Positions 8,833 to 17,442 of a stretch of DNA of 64,000 bases are shown piece by piece; positions within the stretch are counted from its first letter, which is position 1; every line of letters starts with the position of its first letter. A program made the translations under genes and the position numbers. The notes beneath the pieces were generated by a model that had not been told where the DNA came from, did not search any database, and was given only the letters and a program-made list of their open reading frames with translations. The DNA comes from CANJIV01 sp046330225 (lineage in GTDB: Bacteria; Actinomycetota; Thermoleophilia; Solirubrobacterales; Solirubrobacteraceae): assembly GCA_046330225.1 (NCBI GenBank), contig JAXLTD010000006.1:62001-126000 (forward strand), in the 5' to 3' direction.

Positions 8833-8896
8833 CCCGGGACGGGATGTACGCGGTTGCGCGCACGGTCCGGCGCCGGCAGCGCGCCAGCGTGAGAGC

Positions 8897-10102
8897 ATGC
8901 CCGCCATGAGCACCGCACGGATCGCCCTCATCGCACTGCTGGCTGCCCTCGCGCTCCCCGGATCGGCGCCCGCCGCCACCGTCACGCTGGGCAGCCCGCT
9001 GACCGCCGCGCCCAATGTGAACCTCGACTGCGGCGCCAAGCTCAGCATCTCCTTCAGCGACCTGAACAGCTATGAAGCCGGCCCGTCGAACGCCCCGGAC
9101 TGCACCTACCGGCAGTCGGGCGTGTTCGGGTCCCTGAACGATCCGCGCGGCAGCACGGTGCCGGGCACCGGCAGGATCACGAGCGTCTCGGTGCGCTCCG
9201 GGCCGACCCCGGGCCTCATCCGTTTCGTCGTCCTGCGCCAGCTCTCGGCGGCGGGATCCGGCGGCAATGAGGGCGGAACGTACTGCTGCTACTTCGTCTC
9301 CGAGACGGCGCCGGTGCGCCCGGCGCCCAACACGGTCTCGACGTTCCCCGTGAACCTGCCGGTGGAGCGCAGCGTCGACCGCAACCAGGTGCTGACCAAC
9401 GACCACATCGCGATCAGCGGGGTGTCGGGGACCGGGAGCCTGCCGGTCGCGGTCGTCGGCCCGCTGACCCGCAGCGCCTTCTACGAGCCGGGCGCCGTCA
9501 ACGTGGCCGACTACTTCCCGCGCATGGGCGGGCTGCCGAACGACATCGGCGCCGGCCGGCGCGAGGACGGTCTGCCGAACATCGAGCTGCTGATGCGCTG
9601 GACGTGGTGCGGCACCCCCGGCACGAGCCAGGCCCATGCCGCCCGGGCCGCGCAGGCCGGCTGCGGCGCCGCCGGCACGGCGCGGGCCGACACCCTGCGC
9701 GGCACCGCCGGCGCCGACCGCATCTGCGGCCTGGGCGGCAGCGACCGGATCAGCGGCCTCGGCGGCAACGACATCCTGTTCGGCGACCAGTGCGGCCGCG
9801 CCGGCGCTCACGCAATCGCCGGCGCGGCGGCGAGCGGGGACGGCAACGACACGCTCTCCGGCGGCCCGGGCAACGACACGCTCTCGGGCGGGGGCGGCAA
9901 CGACACGCTCTCGGGCGACAGCGGCAACGACACCCTGGTCGGCGGCGCGGGCACGAACCGCTACGCGGCCGGGCCGGGCGCCGACGTGGTGAACGCGCGC
10001 AACGGTCGTCGCGAGACCGTCGACTGCGGTGCCGGACGCGACCGCGCGACCCTGGATTCCCGCGACATCGCCAAGGGCTGCGAGCGCGTCACGCGGCGCT
10101 GA
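8897..10102 (+). CDS. secreted RTX-like calcium-binding repeat protein
   Basis: A 401-residue exported protein. The signal peptide is hydrophobic (ARIALIALLAALALPG) and cleaves near APA; ATG 8906 is an equally possible start. Residues ~30-260 are a unique beta-rich domain with a few cysteines. From about residue 262 come hemolysin-type nonapeptide repeats (GLGGSDRIS, GLGGNDILF, several GGxGNDTLS), which fold as a calcium-binding beta-roll, ending in a Cys-containing cap (ETVDCGAGRDRA). Unlike T1SS RTX toxins, it carries a Sec-type signal. Function unknown, probably surface-associated. Confidence 0.85.
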   Translation: MPAMSTARIALIALLAALALPGSAPAATVTLGSPLTAAPNVNLDCGAKLSISFSDLNSYEAGPSNAPDCTYRQSGVFGSLNDPRGSTVPGTGRITSVSVRSGPTPGLIRFVVLRQLSAAGSGGNEGGTYCCYFVSETAPVRPAPNTVSTFPVNLPVERSVDRNQVLTNDHIAISGVSGTGSLPVAVVGPLTRSAFYEPGAVNVADYFPRMGGLPNDIGAGRREDGLPNIELLMRWTWCGTPGTSQAHAARAAQAGCGAAGTARADTLRGTAGADRICGLGGSDRISGLGGNDILFGDQCGRAGAHAIAGAAASGDGNDTLSGGPGNDTLSGGGGNDTLSGDSGNDTLVGGAGTNRYAAGPGADVVNARNGRRETVDCGAGRDRATLDSRDIAKGCERVTRR

Positions 10103-10254
10103 GGCCGGCGCGTGCGGAGCGCGAGGCGCCGCCGGCGGGCCGTCCCGGACGCTCCGGTCGACGAAAGGGGCGGCATGCGCGCCACACGTCGAGCGGAGCC
10201 CACGGCTGCGCTTGGAGGCCCCGGCGAGTTCGTGCACGGCGGCGCGTGAACGCG

Positions 10255-10260
10255 TAGGGT
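10255..10260 (+). promoter_or_regulatory. -10 element of leaderless promoter
   Basis: TAGGGT lies exactly 6 nt before the ATG of the M1 peptidase at 10267. Confidence 0.55.
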
Positions 10261-10266
10261 CGCCCG

Positions 10267-11796
10267 ATGCGGATTCGTCCGGTGCTGCTCACGATCGCGC
10301 TGCTCGCGCTCGCCGCCGGCACCCCGGCGCAGGCCGCGGCGCCGACGCCTGGCGCCTCCGGCCTCGGAGACCGGCTGGATCCCGGGCTCGGCAACGGCGG
10401 CTACGACGCGCTGCACTACGACCTCGACCTGCGCTACGCGACCAGCACGCCGTCCCAGCCGATCGACGGCACGGTGACGATCGACGCGCGGGCCACGCAG
10501 GCGCTGTCGCGGTTCAACCTCGACTTCGGCGGGGAGCGCGTGGGCGCGGTGTCGGTCGACGGGGTGCCGGCGCGGTGGCGGCGCGCCGGCGAGGAGCTCA
10601 TCATCACGCCCCGCCAGTGGCTGCGCGACGGCGAGCGGTTCGCGGTGCGGGTCAGCCACTTCACCGCCGTGCCCACGGAGCCGAGCGACGACCCGGCGTC
10701 CACGGCGTTCTTCGTCCACCAGGACGGCTCTGCGACGGCTGGCCAGCCGTTCTCCGAGCACCTCGTGTTCCCGTCCAACGATCATCCGCGCGACAAGGCG
10801 ACCTTCGCCTTCCGCTTCGACGTTCCGGCCGGGACCACGGCGGTGGCCAACGGCGTCCTCGAGGGCCGTCAGACCCGCGGCGGCCGGACCGTCTGGCGCT
10901 ACGCGGAGCGTCATCCGATGGCCACCGAGCTGACGCAGCTGGCGGTCGGCGACCTCGAGTTCAGCTCGCCGGGCCGCCGCCCCGGCGTCCAGCTGCGCGA
11001 CGTGACTCCGCCGGCGATCACCGACGCGATGCGCCCGCACCTCGCGCTCGGGCCCGCGCAGCTCGACTGGATGGAGGCCCGCGTCGGCAGCTATCCGTTC
11101 GACTCCTACGGCACGCTGATCATCCGGGCCGACCTCGGCTTCGCGCTCGAGACCCAGACGCTGTCGCTGTTCGACACGTCGTGGTTCGATCTCCCTCAGG
11201 ACGTGTGGGACTCGACGATGGTGCACGAGCTGTCCCACATGTGGTTCGGCGACAGCGTCTCGCCGTACGAGTGGAGCGACCTGTGGCTCAACGAGGGCCA
11301 CGCGAGCTGGTACGAGTTCACCTACGCCGAGGAGCAGGGGTTCCTCGAGGAGGACACCGTCGGCTATCCGGACGACACGGGCTACGCGACGCTGGACGAG
11401 CTCATGCGCGCCGTCTACGCCCATGGCGACCAATGGCGCCACGACTACGGCCCCGTCGCGCAGCCGGCCGACGCCGACGCCCTCTTCAGCTTCCAGGCCT
11501 ATCACGGCGGCGCCCTCGTGCTCTACGCGCTGCGCCAGGCCGTCGGCGACGCCACGTTCGGGCGCATCGAGCGCGCCTGGGTCGCCCGCTACCGCGACAC
11601 GTCGGCCAGCACCGGCGACTTCATCGCCCTCGCCTCGCAGGTCGCCCGCCGCGACCTGTCCGGCTTCCTGCGCGCCTGGCTGTACGGCCGGCGCACGCCG
11701 CGCATGCCCGGCCACCCGGACTGGACGGTCGACCCCGTCCAGTCCGCGGCACCCGCAGCGCGGGCGCTCGCGGCTCCGCGGGCACGGCGGCGCTGA
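10267..11796 (+). CDS. secreted M1-family zinc metallopeptidase
   Basis: A 509-residue aminopeptidase N-like enzyme with a signal peptide (VLLTIALLALAAGTPAQA). The beta-sandwich N-terminal domain begins YDALHYDLDLRY. The gluzincin site is complete: H320-E-L-S-H324 and the third zinc ligand in NEGHA (E343). In place of the usual GxMEN exopeptidase loop it has ALETQT, so substrate binding may differ. It ends soon after the catalytic domain and lacks the long helical C-terminal domain of classical PepN. Likely an extracellular peptidase; monocistronic. Confidence 0.92.
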   Translation: MRIRPVLLTIALLALAAGTPAQAAAPTPGASGLGDRLDPGLGNGGYDALHYDLDLRYATSTPSQPIDGTVTIDARATQALSRFNLDFGGERVGAVSVDGVPARWRRAGEELIITPRQWLRDGERFAVRVSHFTAVPTEPSDDPASTAFFVHQDGSATAGQPFSEHLVFPSNDHPRDKATFAFRFDVPAGTTAVANGVLEGRQTRGGRTVWRYAERHPMATELTQLAVGDLEFSSPGRRPGVQLRDVTPPAITDAMRPHLALGPAQLDWMEARVGSYPFDSYGTLIIRADLGFALETQTLSLFDTSWFDLPQDVWDSTMVHELSHMWFGDSVSPYEWSDLWLNEGHASWYEFTYAEEQGFLEEDTVGYPDDTGYATLDELMRAVYAHGDQWRHDYGPVAQPADADALFSFQAYHGGALVLYALRQAVGDATFGRIERAWVARYRDTSASTGDFIALASQVARRDLSGFLRAWLYGRRTPRMPGHPDWTVDPVQSAAPAARALAAPRARRR

Positions 11797-11841
11797 CCCG
11801 CGCCCTCGGCACGGCTCGTTGACCGAGGGACCTGCCGTGAC

Positions 11842-11847
11842 TAGGGT
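11842..11847 (+). promoter_or_regulatory. probable -10 element
   Basis: TAGGGT about 34 nt before the GTG at 11881, with a G-rich ribosome-binding site (GGGGGGCAGG) between. Confidence 0.4.
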
Positions 11848-11880
11848 GGCCGCGGATCTTCAAGCGGCGGGGGGCAGGAC

Positions 11881-14189
11881 GTGCGGGGACGGACCATCGC
11901 GATCGCGGCAGCCGCCTGGGCGGCCCTGCTCGTGCCTGCCGGCGCGCAGGCAGCCGCCATCACGGTGACGTCCAACCTGGACTCCGGGGCCGGCACGCTG
12001 CGCGCCGCCGTGGCGTCTGCCGGGCCGGGCGACGTGATCGGGTTCTCGGCCGCCGTGCAGGCCCAGACCATCACGCTCGGGTCGCCGATCGTGCTCGGCA
12101 CGAGCGTGACGATCCGCGGGGCCGCCGGGCCCAAGCCGCTCATCACCGGCAACGCCGGGCTGTTCGCCGTCGACCCCGGCGTGCAGGCCGTCATCGACCT
12201 CGTCTCGATCCGCAACGCCAACGGCACCGACGCCGTCGCCGCCGGCGCGGCGGGCGGGAGCCTGATCGAGAACCGCGGCACGCTGTCGATCACGAACTCG
12301 GTGCTCGCCCAGAACACCGGCGGCGACGGCGCGGCGGGGAGCGGCACCGGCGGCGGGGGAGGCGGCGGCGGGGTCGTGGCCAGCACGGGCACGCTCACGA
12401 TCTCGGGCACAACGATCGCGGGAAGCACGGCGGGCAAGGGCGGCGGCGGCGGAACGCTCGGCGGCGGGGGCGGCGGTGGCGCGGTGGTCGCGAGCTCCGG
12501 GACGCTGACGATCCTCTCGACCAGCTTCGTGCAGGACAGCGGCGGAAACGGCGGCGCCGGATCCGGCGGCTGCGGCGGTGGCGCCGGGGGCGGCGCGATC
12601 GCGAGCACCGGCAGCCTGCTGCTCGCCAACGTCACGGTCGCGACCAGCAAGGGCGGCGCCGGCGGGGCGGGAGGTGCCGGCGGCGCGGGCGGCGCGGGCG
12701 GCGGCGGTGGCGGGTCTGGTGGCGGCGGGGGCGGCTGCACCGGCGCAACGGACGGCGGCAGCGGGGGCGGCGGCTTTGGCGCGGCGGCGGCGGCCTCGGC
12801 GCCGGCGGGCCGGGGTTCTTCGGTTCCGGCGGCGCCACCGCGTCCGGCAGCGGCGGCGCGGGCGGCGGCGGGGCCGGCGCCGACGGCGCCGACGGCGGGG
12901 CCGCGGGCGGACCCGGCGGCGCAGGCGGTGGGCCGGGCGGCGGCGCGGGCGGACCCGGCACCGGCGGCGGCACCGGGGGCGGCGGCGGCACCGGGGGCGG
13001 CGGCGGCTACGGGGACGGCGGCGCGGGCGCCGGGGCCGGCGGCGGCGGCACTGGCGGGGCCGCAGGACCCGGGCTCGGCGGAGGCGGCGGAAGCGGCAAC
13101 GGCGCCGTCGCGGTCTACGGGGGCACGGCCACGATCACGAACAGCACGCTGACCGCGAACACTCGCGGCGCGGGCGGCACCGCCGGCGGGCCCGGCGCTG
13201 CGGCCGGCGCGGCCGGAGGCGGCGCCGCCGTGCAGCTCGCCGGGACGGTCGATGTGGTCAGCTCGATCCTCGCGAACAGCATCGGCGGCGGCCAGTGCCG
13301 CGGCTCGCTGGGCGGAGACGCGTCGCTCATCCAAGCGCCGCAGGGCTGCGCCGTCCCGGCGGGGACGCTGTCGGCGGATCCCCAGATCGGCGCGGGCGTC
13401 GCCGACAACGGCGGCCCGACCCGGACCGTCGCGCCCTTCCCCGGCTCCCCGGTGATCGGCGCCGGCTCGAACCCGTCCGCGCTGGCCGCAGACCAGCGCG
13501 GACCCGGCTTTGCCCGCACGCTGCTGGGGCAGACCGACATCGGCGCGATTCAGGCGCCGCGCGTCGACGCCGGCCCTGACCAGGCCGTCACCCTCCCGGC
13601 AACCGCCGCCCTGGCGGGCACCGTCCTCAGCGGCGGCGCCGCCCTGTGGACTGCCGACAGCGGCCCTGGTCCGGTGGCCTTCGCCAACCCCGGCGCGGCG
13701 TCGACCTCGGCTGCCTTCTCCGCCGCCGGCACCTACGTCCTGCGGCTCTCGAGCACCAAGCCCGGAGGGTTCGCCGACACCGTCACGGTCACCGTCGCTG
13801 CCTCTCCGCCCCCGCCCCCGCCTCCGCCGCCGGCCAAGGTGACGCTGACCGGCCTCAGCCTGAGCCCGGCCACCTTCGCGGCCGCGTCCGCCAGCACCCC
13901 GGTTGCCGCCGCCGCCCGGGGGACCACGGTGCGCTGGACGCTGTCTCGCGATGCCGTGACCACCATCACGTTCTCGAAACGGACGACGCGCCCGCCCCGC
14001 GCCGGCCGCAAGCCGGTCAGGCGCCTCGTTCGAAGCGGCACGGCGGGGGCGAACACCCTGCGCTTCACTGGCCGCATCGCCGGCAGCGCGCTTTCCCCGG
14101 GCACCTGGAAGCTCACGATCACCGCCCGCGACAGCGACGGGAACGCGACCGCGCCGCAGAGCCGGACGTTCCGGATCATCGCGGGCTGA
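11881..14189 (+). pseudogene. frameshifted secreted Gly-rich beta-helix protein (choice-of-anchor Q)
   Basis: The protein begins at GTG 11881 with a signal peptide and a right-handed beta-helix pattern (ITVTSNLDSGAGTLRAAVAS; ENRGTLSITNSVLAQN; repeated TGTLTISGTTI). Near 12780 the glycine-rich sense frame changes: up to GGGGFG it reads one way, after which glycine-rich coding resumes in the -1-shifted frame (GGLGAGGPGFFGSGGATASG). It continues to 14189 through ITNSTLTAN, a choice-of-anchor Q motif (NGGPTRTVAPFPGSPVIGAG ... TDIGAIQ), a PKD-like region and a proline-rich linker. One missing base explains it. This could be a real inactivation or an assembly error in GC repeats; intact length would be about 769 residues. 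Confidence 0.7.
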
Positions 14190-14202
14190 CCGCGCGACGG
14201 TC

Positions 14203-14880
14203 ATGGGCCAGGCCGTCGGGCAGGTGCTTCCCCTCGCGGTCGCCGTCGCGTTGAGCCCGCTGCCGATCATCGGCGTCGTGCTGATCCTCGCGACGCCGCA
14301 CGGCCGCATGAACAGCGCCGCGTTCCTGCTCGGCGCCGTGGCCGGGGTGGCCGCGGTCACCGGCGGGCTGCTGCTGGCGGCGAACGCCGGCGACGCCAGC
14401 GACGGCGGCGCCCCGGCCGACTGGGTGAGCGTCGGCAAGCTCGTCCTCGGGCTCCTGCTGCTCCGCTTCGCCTGGAGCAAGTGGCACGCCCGCCCGCGCG
14501 CCGGCGAGGCCCCCGAGCTGCCGGCGTGGATGCAGGCGGTCGACACGCTCACGCCCGCCAAGGCGGCTGGCCTGGGCGTGCTGCTGGCGGCGGTCAACCC
14601 GAAGAACCTCGTGCTCCTGATCGCGGGGGCCGCCGCCATCGCCCAGACCGGCGCCGGCAGCGCCGACCAGGCAGCGGCGCTCGCGGTGTTCGTGGCGGTC
14701 GCCTGCGCCGGCGTGTGGATTCCGGTGCTCTTGTCGGCGGTGCTGGGCGCCCGGGCGCAGCGGCCGCTCGAGGGCCTCCGCGATTGGATGGCGCGCGAGA
14801 GTGCGACGATCATCGCCGTCATCTGCGTGCTGATCGCCGCGAAGCTGATCGGTGACGCGATCGGCGGCCTGGCCGGCTGA
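14203..14880 (+). CDS. GAP (Sap) family integral membrane protein
   Basis: A 225-residue protein with six predicted helices. The start VLPLAVAVALSPLPIIGVVL and the central LGVLLAAVNPKNLVLLIAGA are hallmarks of the GAP/Sap family (LysE-like fold), known from mycobacterial Sap proteins linked to lipid export. It lies 13 bp after the beta-helix gene. Its substrate is unknown. Confidence 0.85.
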   Translation: MGQAVGQVLPLAVAVALSPLPIIGVVLILATPHGRMNSAAFLLGAVAGVAAVTGGLLLAANAGDASDGGAPADWVSVGKLVLGLLLLRFAWSKWHARPRAGEAPELPAWMQAVDTLTPAKAAGLGVLLAAVNPKNLVLLIAGAAAIAQTGAGSADQAAALAVFVAVACAGVWIPVLLSAVLGARAQRPLEGLRDWMARESATIIAVICVLIAAKLIGDAIGGLAG

Positions 14881-14892
14881 CGGCGCCGGACC

Positions 14893-15129
14893 GGTGCGAG
14901 GAGCGCCCACCTCGGGCCCGTGCTCCTGCGCTGCGCCGCCGCGTTCACGCTGGCGACGGCCTCCTTCGTGCGCTGGCACGAGGAGCCGGAATTGCGGCGG
15001 CGGTTCGGCGCACAGTACGAGGCCTGCCGCCGGGCCGTCCCGGCGTGGCGGCCGCGCTTCACCCCGTGGACACCGGCCGCAGACGGGGCACGGCCCGGCC
15101 GTCGCAGCGCCCGCGAGGCCCGGAGATGA
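14893..15129 (+). pseudogene. C-terminal remnant of an isoprenylcysteine methyltransferase-like protein
   Basis: The frame reads LGPVLLRCAAAFTLATASF then RWHEEPELRRRFGAQYEACR and AVPAWRPRF, which matches the C-terminal end of ICMT/PEMT-like membrane methyltransferases (EEP-x-LRRRFG-x-xY motif). The four to five upstream membrane helices are absent because the frame runs straight into the end of the GAP gene. GTG 14920 is the only start candidate. Probably a deletion remnant. Confidence 0.55.
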
Positions 15130-15177
15130 CAGACACCACCGCCGCCGCACTCCGAGCGCGGGCAGCAGGACGGCTCG

Positions 15178-15339
15178 GTGCGTTCCGGCGAAGCGTGGCG
15201 CATCGCGCACACGCTGGCGCTCATCGCCCAGGGATTCCTCTTCGCCCTTCGGGAGGCGGATGACCGTGCGGCCCTGCAGGACGAGCTCGAGCACGCCGTG
15301 AACGCCGCCCTGGCGCCGGAGGCGCCGGGAAGCGGGTGA
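15178..15339 (+). CDS. possible small protein, or C-terminal fragment of a regulator
   Basis: A 53-residue frame from GTG 15178 to TGA 15339 with a helical, acidic composition (WRIAHTLALIAQGFLFALRE, DELEHAVNAALAP). It has the codon pattern of a real protein, but no ribosome-binding site and no recognisable family. It follows the methyltransferase remnant and may be debris of the same event. Confidence 0.3.
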   Translation: MRSGEAWRIAHTLALIAQGFLFALREADDRAALQDELEHAVNAALAPEAPGSG

Positions 15340-15361
15340 GCCCGGCGGCCCCGGGCCGGCG

Positions 15362-15706
15362 TCAGGCGACGGCGGGCGCCGGCGCCGGCGGGCCCACCCG
15401 GCACACGACGTCGAGCTCGGTCGGGGCGAAGCGGTCGATGTGCTCCTGCACGCGGTGCATGCGCGGCTTGAACTCCGGCGAGCCCTTCCACGCGCGGACG
15501 GCGTCCATGCTCTCCCACGCCGCAAAGCTCACGAACCGCTCGGGATCACGGGCGTCGCGGGTGAGCACGGCCTCGCCCGCGCCCGGGAGTGCCGTCGCCC
15601 AGGCCATGAACTCCTCCCAGGCGGCGAGAAACGCGTCCTCGTGGCCGGGGAACGGCGTCCAGGATCCCGTCGTGTAGACCCGGTGGGGCATCGCGGCGCC
15701 GGTCAT
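15362..15706 (-). CDS. antibiotic biosynthesis monooxygenase (ABM) domain protein
   Basis: A 114-residue ferredoxin-like dimeric alpha/beta-barrel protein. It has the ABM pattern: strand VYTTGSWTPFPGHEDAFLAA, then VLTRDARDPERFVSFAAWES and a helix SMDAVRAWKGSPEFKPRM. The first ATG (15706) overlaps the OsmC stop codon by 4 bp; ATG 15691 is the alternative. Last gene of the ArsR-led operon. The family includes quinol monooxygenases and heme-degrading enzymes, so the substrate cannot be read from sequence. Confidence 0.8.
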   Translation of the reverse strand: MTGAAMPHRVYTTGSWTPFPGHEDAFLAAWEEFMAWATALPGAGEAVLTRDARDPERFVSFAAWESMDAVRAWKGSPEFKPRMHRVQEHIDRFAPTELDVVCRVGPPAPAPAVA

Positions 15707-16119
15707 GACGCGGGGGCCGGTTCGGCCGTGACGATCCGCTCGTCGAAGACGGACCCGGCCGCGAGTGCGCGGCGGACCGGGCAGGTGCGGGCGACGCGCT
15801 CGAGCCGGGCGATCTGATCCGGGCTCAGCCCGCCGGGGAGACGGACCGCGACGTCGAAGCGGCGCGGCTCGGACTCGTGGTCGTACTCGACGTCGACCTG
15901 GACCTCGCCGAGGTCCCACTCCTTGCGCTGCGCGTACAGCGCGATCATCGTCGAGATGCACGCCGCCAGCGCCGCGGGCAGCAGCTCATGGGGCGCCGGG
16001 CCGGTGTCGGTTCCGCCCAGGCTCGCGGGCTCGTCGGTGACGAGGACGTGGCGGCCGTTGACGTCGACCTCGTGGCGCAGGCCGCTGCCGGCGTGCCGGG
16101 CGCTGGCGGTGAAGCTCAT
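15703..16119 (-). CDS. OsmC family protein
   Basis: A 138-residue OsmC/Ohr-type peroxidase-like protein. The start SFTASARHAGSGLRHEVDVN and PASLGGTDTGPAPHELLPAA are typical, with putative peroxidatic Cys in AALAACISTM and the second in VARTCPVRRAL. Such enzymes reduce organic hydroperoxides through a Cys pair. It is the second OsmC paralogue in this operon, and its end is coupled to the ABM gene. Confidence 0.88.
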   Translation of the reverse strand: MSFTASARHAGSGLRHEVDVNGRHVLVTDEPASLGGTDTGPAPHELLPAALAACISTMIALYAQRKEWDLGEVQVDVEYDHESEPRRFDVAVRLPGGLSPDQIARLERVARTCPVRRALAAGSVFDERIVTAEPAPAS

Positions 16120-16144
16120 GACGTGCTCCGATCGTTGCGCGGGC

Positions 16145-16357
16145 CTACCGCGCGGTTCCGTGGAGGTCGCTGCCGAGCAGCGGGCCGAACAGGCAGACGT
16201 TCGCCGCGCCCGCGGCGAGCGGGACGAGCCCGACGATGGCCATGACGATGCCGGCGGTCCCGCCGACGACGGCCAGGCCGACGGCGATGAGCGCCAGGCC
16301 CGCGACGATCCGCAGGGCGCGGCCGGCGGGGCTGCTCATGAAGGTGATGAAGGACAT
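16145..16357 (-). CDS. YgaP-like (DUF2892) membrane protein
   Basis: A 70-residue protein with two hydrophobic helices (GRALRIVAGLALIAVGLAVV and AGIVMAIVGLVPLAAG) and a cysteine in NVCLFGPLLG, matching the YgaP transmembrane/DUF2892 family. AAAGGGAA precedes the start. In YgaP the domain accompanies a rhodanese; here it is free-standing between two OsmC genes, which suggests sulfane-sulfur or peroxide stress. Confidence 0.75.
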   Translation of the reverse strand: MSFITFMSSPAGRALRIVAGLALIAVGLAVVGGTAGIVMAIVGLVPLAAGAANVCLFGPLLGSDLHGTAR

Positions 16358-16379
16358 GGGGTTCCCTTTGCTCGTGGAT

Positions 16380-16910
16380 TCAGGCCGCGGAGACCGCGGC
16401 GATGCTGGTGTGAAGGTCGACGGGGTTGCGGATGCACCAGGCGCCCGGGCAGCGATGGTCGGCGAGCCGCTTGATCGCCTCGAGCTCCTCGGAGGCCGCG
16501 TCGGAATCGACGTCGAGCGTCCAGTCGATCCGGTCCACGGGCGGGTTCTCGCTCACGCCGAGCGCCCGGCTCATGTCGACGCGTGCCTCCACGCGGGCGT
16601 GAAGCGATCGCAGCTCGACGCCGGCCCGGGCCGCCTCCTGCGCGTAGGTCATCGCGTAGCAGGCCAGGCCGCCCCAGAAGCAGTAGGCGAGCGGGTTGGG
16701 TGCCGATCCGGTGCCGCCCATCGGCGGCGGGAAGTCGGCCTCGAACGTGACGGTGCCTCCGCTCGGGAGGGGAATCTCGGTCCGGAACTGCGGCGCGCCC
16801 GGCGCGGTCTGCCACTCGCCTTCGAAGGCGACCGCCTGCACGGCGGCCCCGGGCTCGGCAGCCGCGCGGCTGGCGGTCTGCTCGACCGCTCCGACGTTGA
16901 CGTTGTGCAT
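16380..16910 (-). CDS. OsmC family protein (long form)
   Basis: A 176-residue OsmC-fold protein. Conserved Cys in PLAYCFWGGLACYAMTYA and in RLADHRCPGAWCI, with the strand GGTVTFEADFPPPMGGTGSA. The ATG at 16910 is preferred because GAAGGAG lies 9-10 nt upstream and homologous proteins start with a HNVNV-like segment; an upstream ATG at 16958 overlaps the ArsR stop and has a weaker GGGAGG. Second gene of the operon. Confidence 0.85.
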   Translation of the reverse strand: MHNVNVGAVEQTASRAAAEPGAAVQAVAFEGEWQTAPGAPQFRTEIPLPSGGTVTFEADFPPPMGGTGSAPNPLAYCFWGGLACYAMTYAQEAARAGVELRSLHARVEARVDMSRALGVSENPPVDRIDWTLDVDSDAASEELEAIKRLADHRCPGAWCIRNPVDLHTSIAAVSAA

Positions 16911-16954
16911 CGTCAGGGCTCCTTCGCTTGGCTCGCGCGGAGATGCGGCGGTGG

Positions 16955-17296
16955 TCATGCCGCACCTCCCGCCAGGATGTCGTCGAGGTCGCGGATCTGC
17001 CGGTGCAGCCCGCCGCAGACCTGCTCGCAGAGGGCGAACACGCCGTCGTCGGCGATGGCGTAGCGGACGAACGTGCCCTGCTTGCTGCGATCCACCAGCC
17101 CCGCCTGATGCAGGACGCCGAGGTGGCGGGAGACGTTCTGCTGCGACGCGCCGAGCCGCTCGGTCAGCTCGCCGACGGTCAGCCCGCCGTCGCGGAGCGC
17201 GTCGAGCAGCTTGATTCGCATCGGCTCGGCCAGGGCGCGGAAGCGCTGGGCGATCAGGTCGGCGAGCGGGTCGGGCAGGGGATGCGGGACGTCCAT
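16955..17296 (-). CDS. ArsR family regulator
   Basis: A 113-residue winged-helix repressor: RFRALAEPMRIKLLDALRDG, TVGELTERLGASQQNVSRHL, and GLVDRSKQGTFVRYAI. Near the C-terminus are two cysteines (ALCEQVCGGLH), which suggests a thiol-based sensor of the BigR/YgaV kind rather than a classical metal site. It heads the OsmC operon and has an inverted repeat 17 bp upstream of the ATG. Confidence 0.9.
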   Translation of the reverse strand: MDVPHPLPDPLADLIAQRFRALAEPMRIKLLDALRDGGLTVGELTERLGASQQNVSRHLGVLHQAGLVDRSKQGTFVRYAIADDGVFALCEQVCGGLHRQIRDLDDILAGGAA

Positions 17297-17312
17297 GCCG
17301 GCATCGTACCAT

Positions 17313-17324
17313 TACACAGTTGTA
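17313..17324. promoter_or_regulatory. ArsR operator candidate
   Basis: TACA-CAGT-TGTA is a perfect inverted repeat 17 bp upstream of the ArsR ATG. On the minus strand it is followed by TACGAT, a plausible -10. Position and symmetry fit autorepression. Confidence 0.5.
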
Positions 17325-17442
17325 TTTGGATATACGGGTGAACTACGGAAGCGCAGCCGTACAAAGCGCCGACGGCAGGCCCTGGGGCGGCGAGGGAGAC
17401 AGGGGCGACAGTCGCGGCCTCCAGGCATGAGAGGCTTCGTGA

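Noticed and set aside
8897..10102. Type I secreted RTX toxin
   Set aside because: It has a Sec-type signal peptide, no linked HlyB/D genes and no acylation or pore domain; only the calcium-binding repeats are shared.
11841..15518. Long minus-strand frame rich in Pro/Ala
   Set aside because: It is the antisense of the Gly-rich beta-helix gene and neighbouring genes; composition follows from GC bias and no ribosome-binding site is present.
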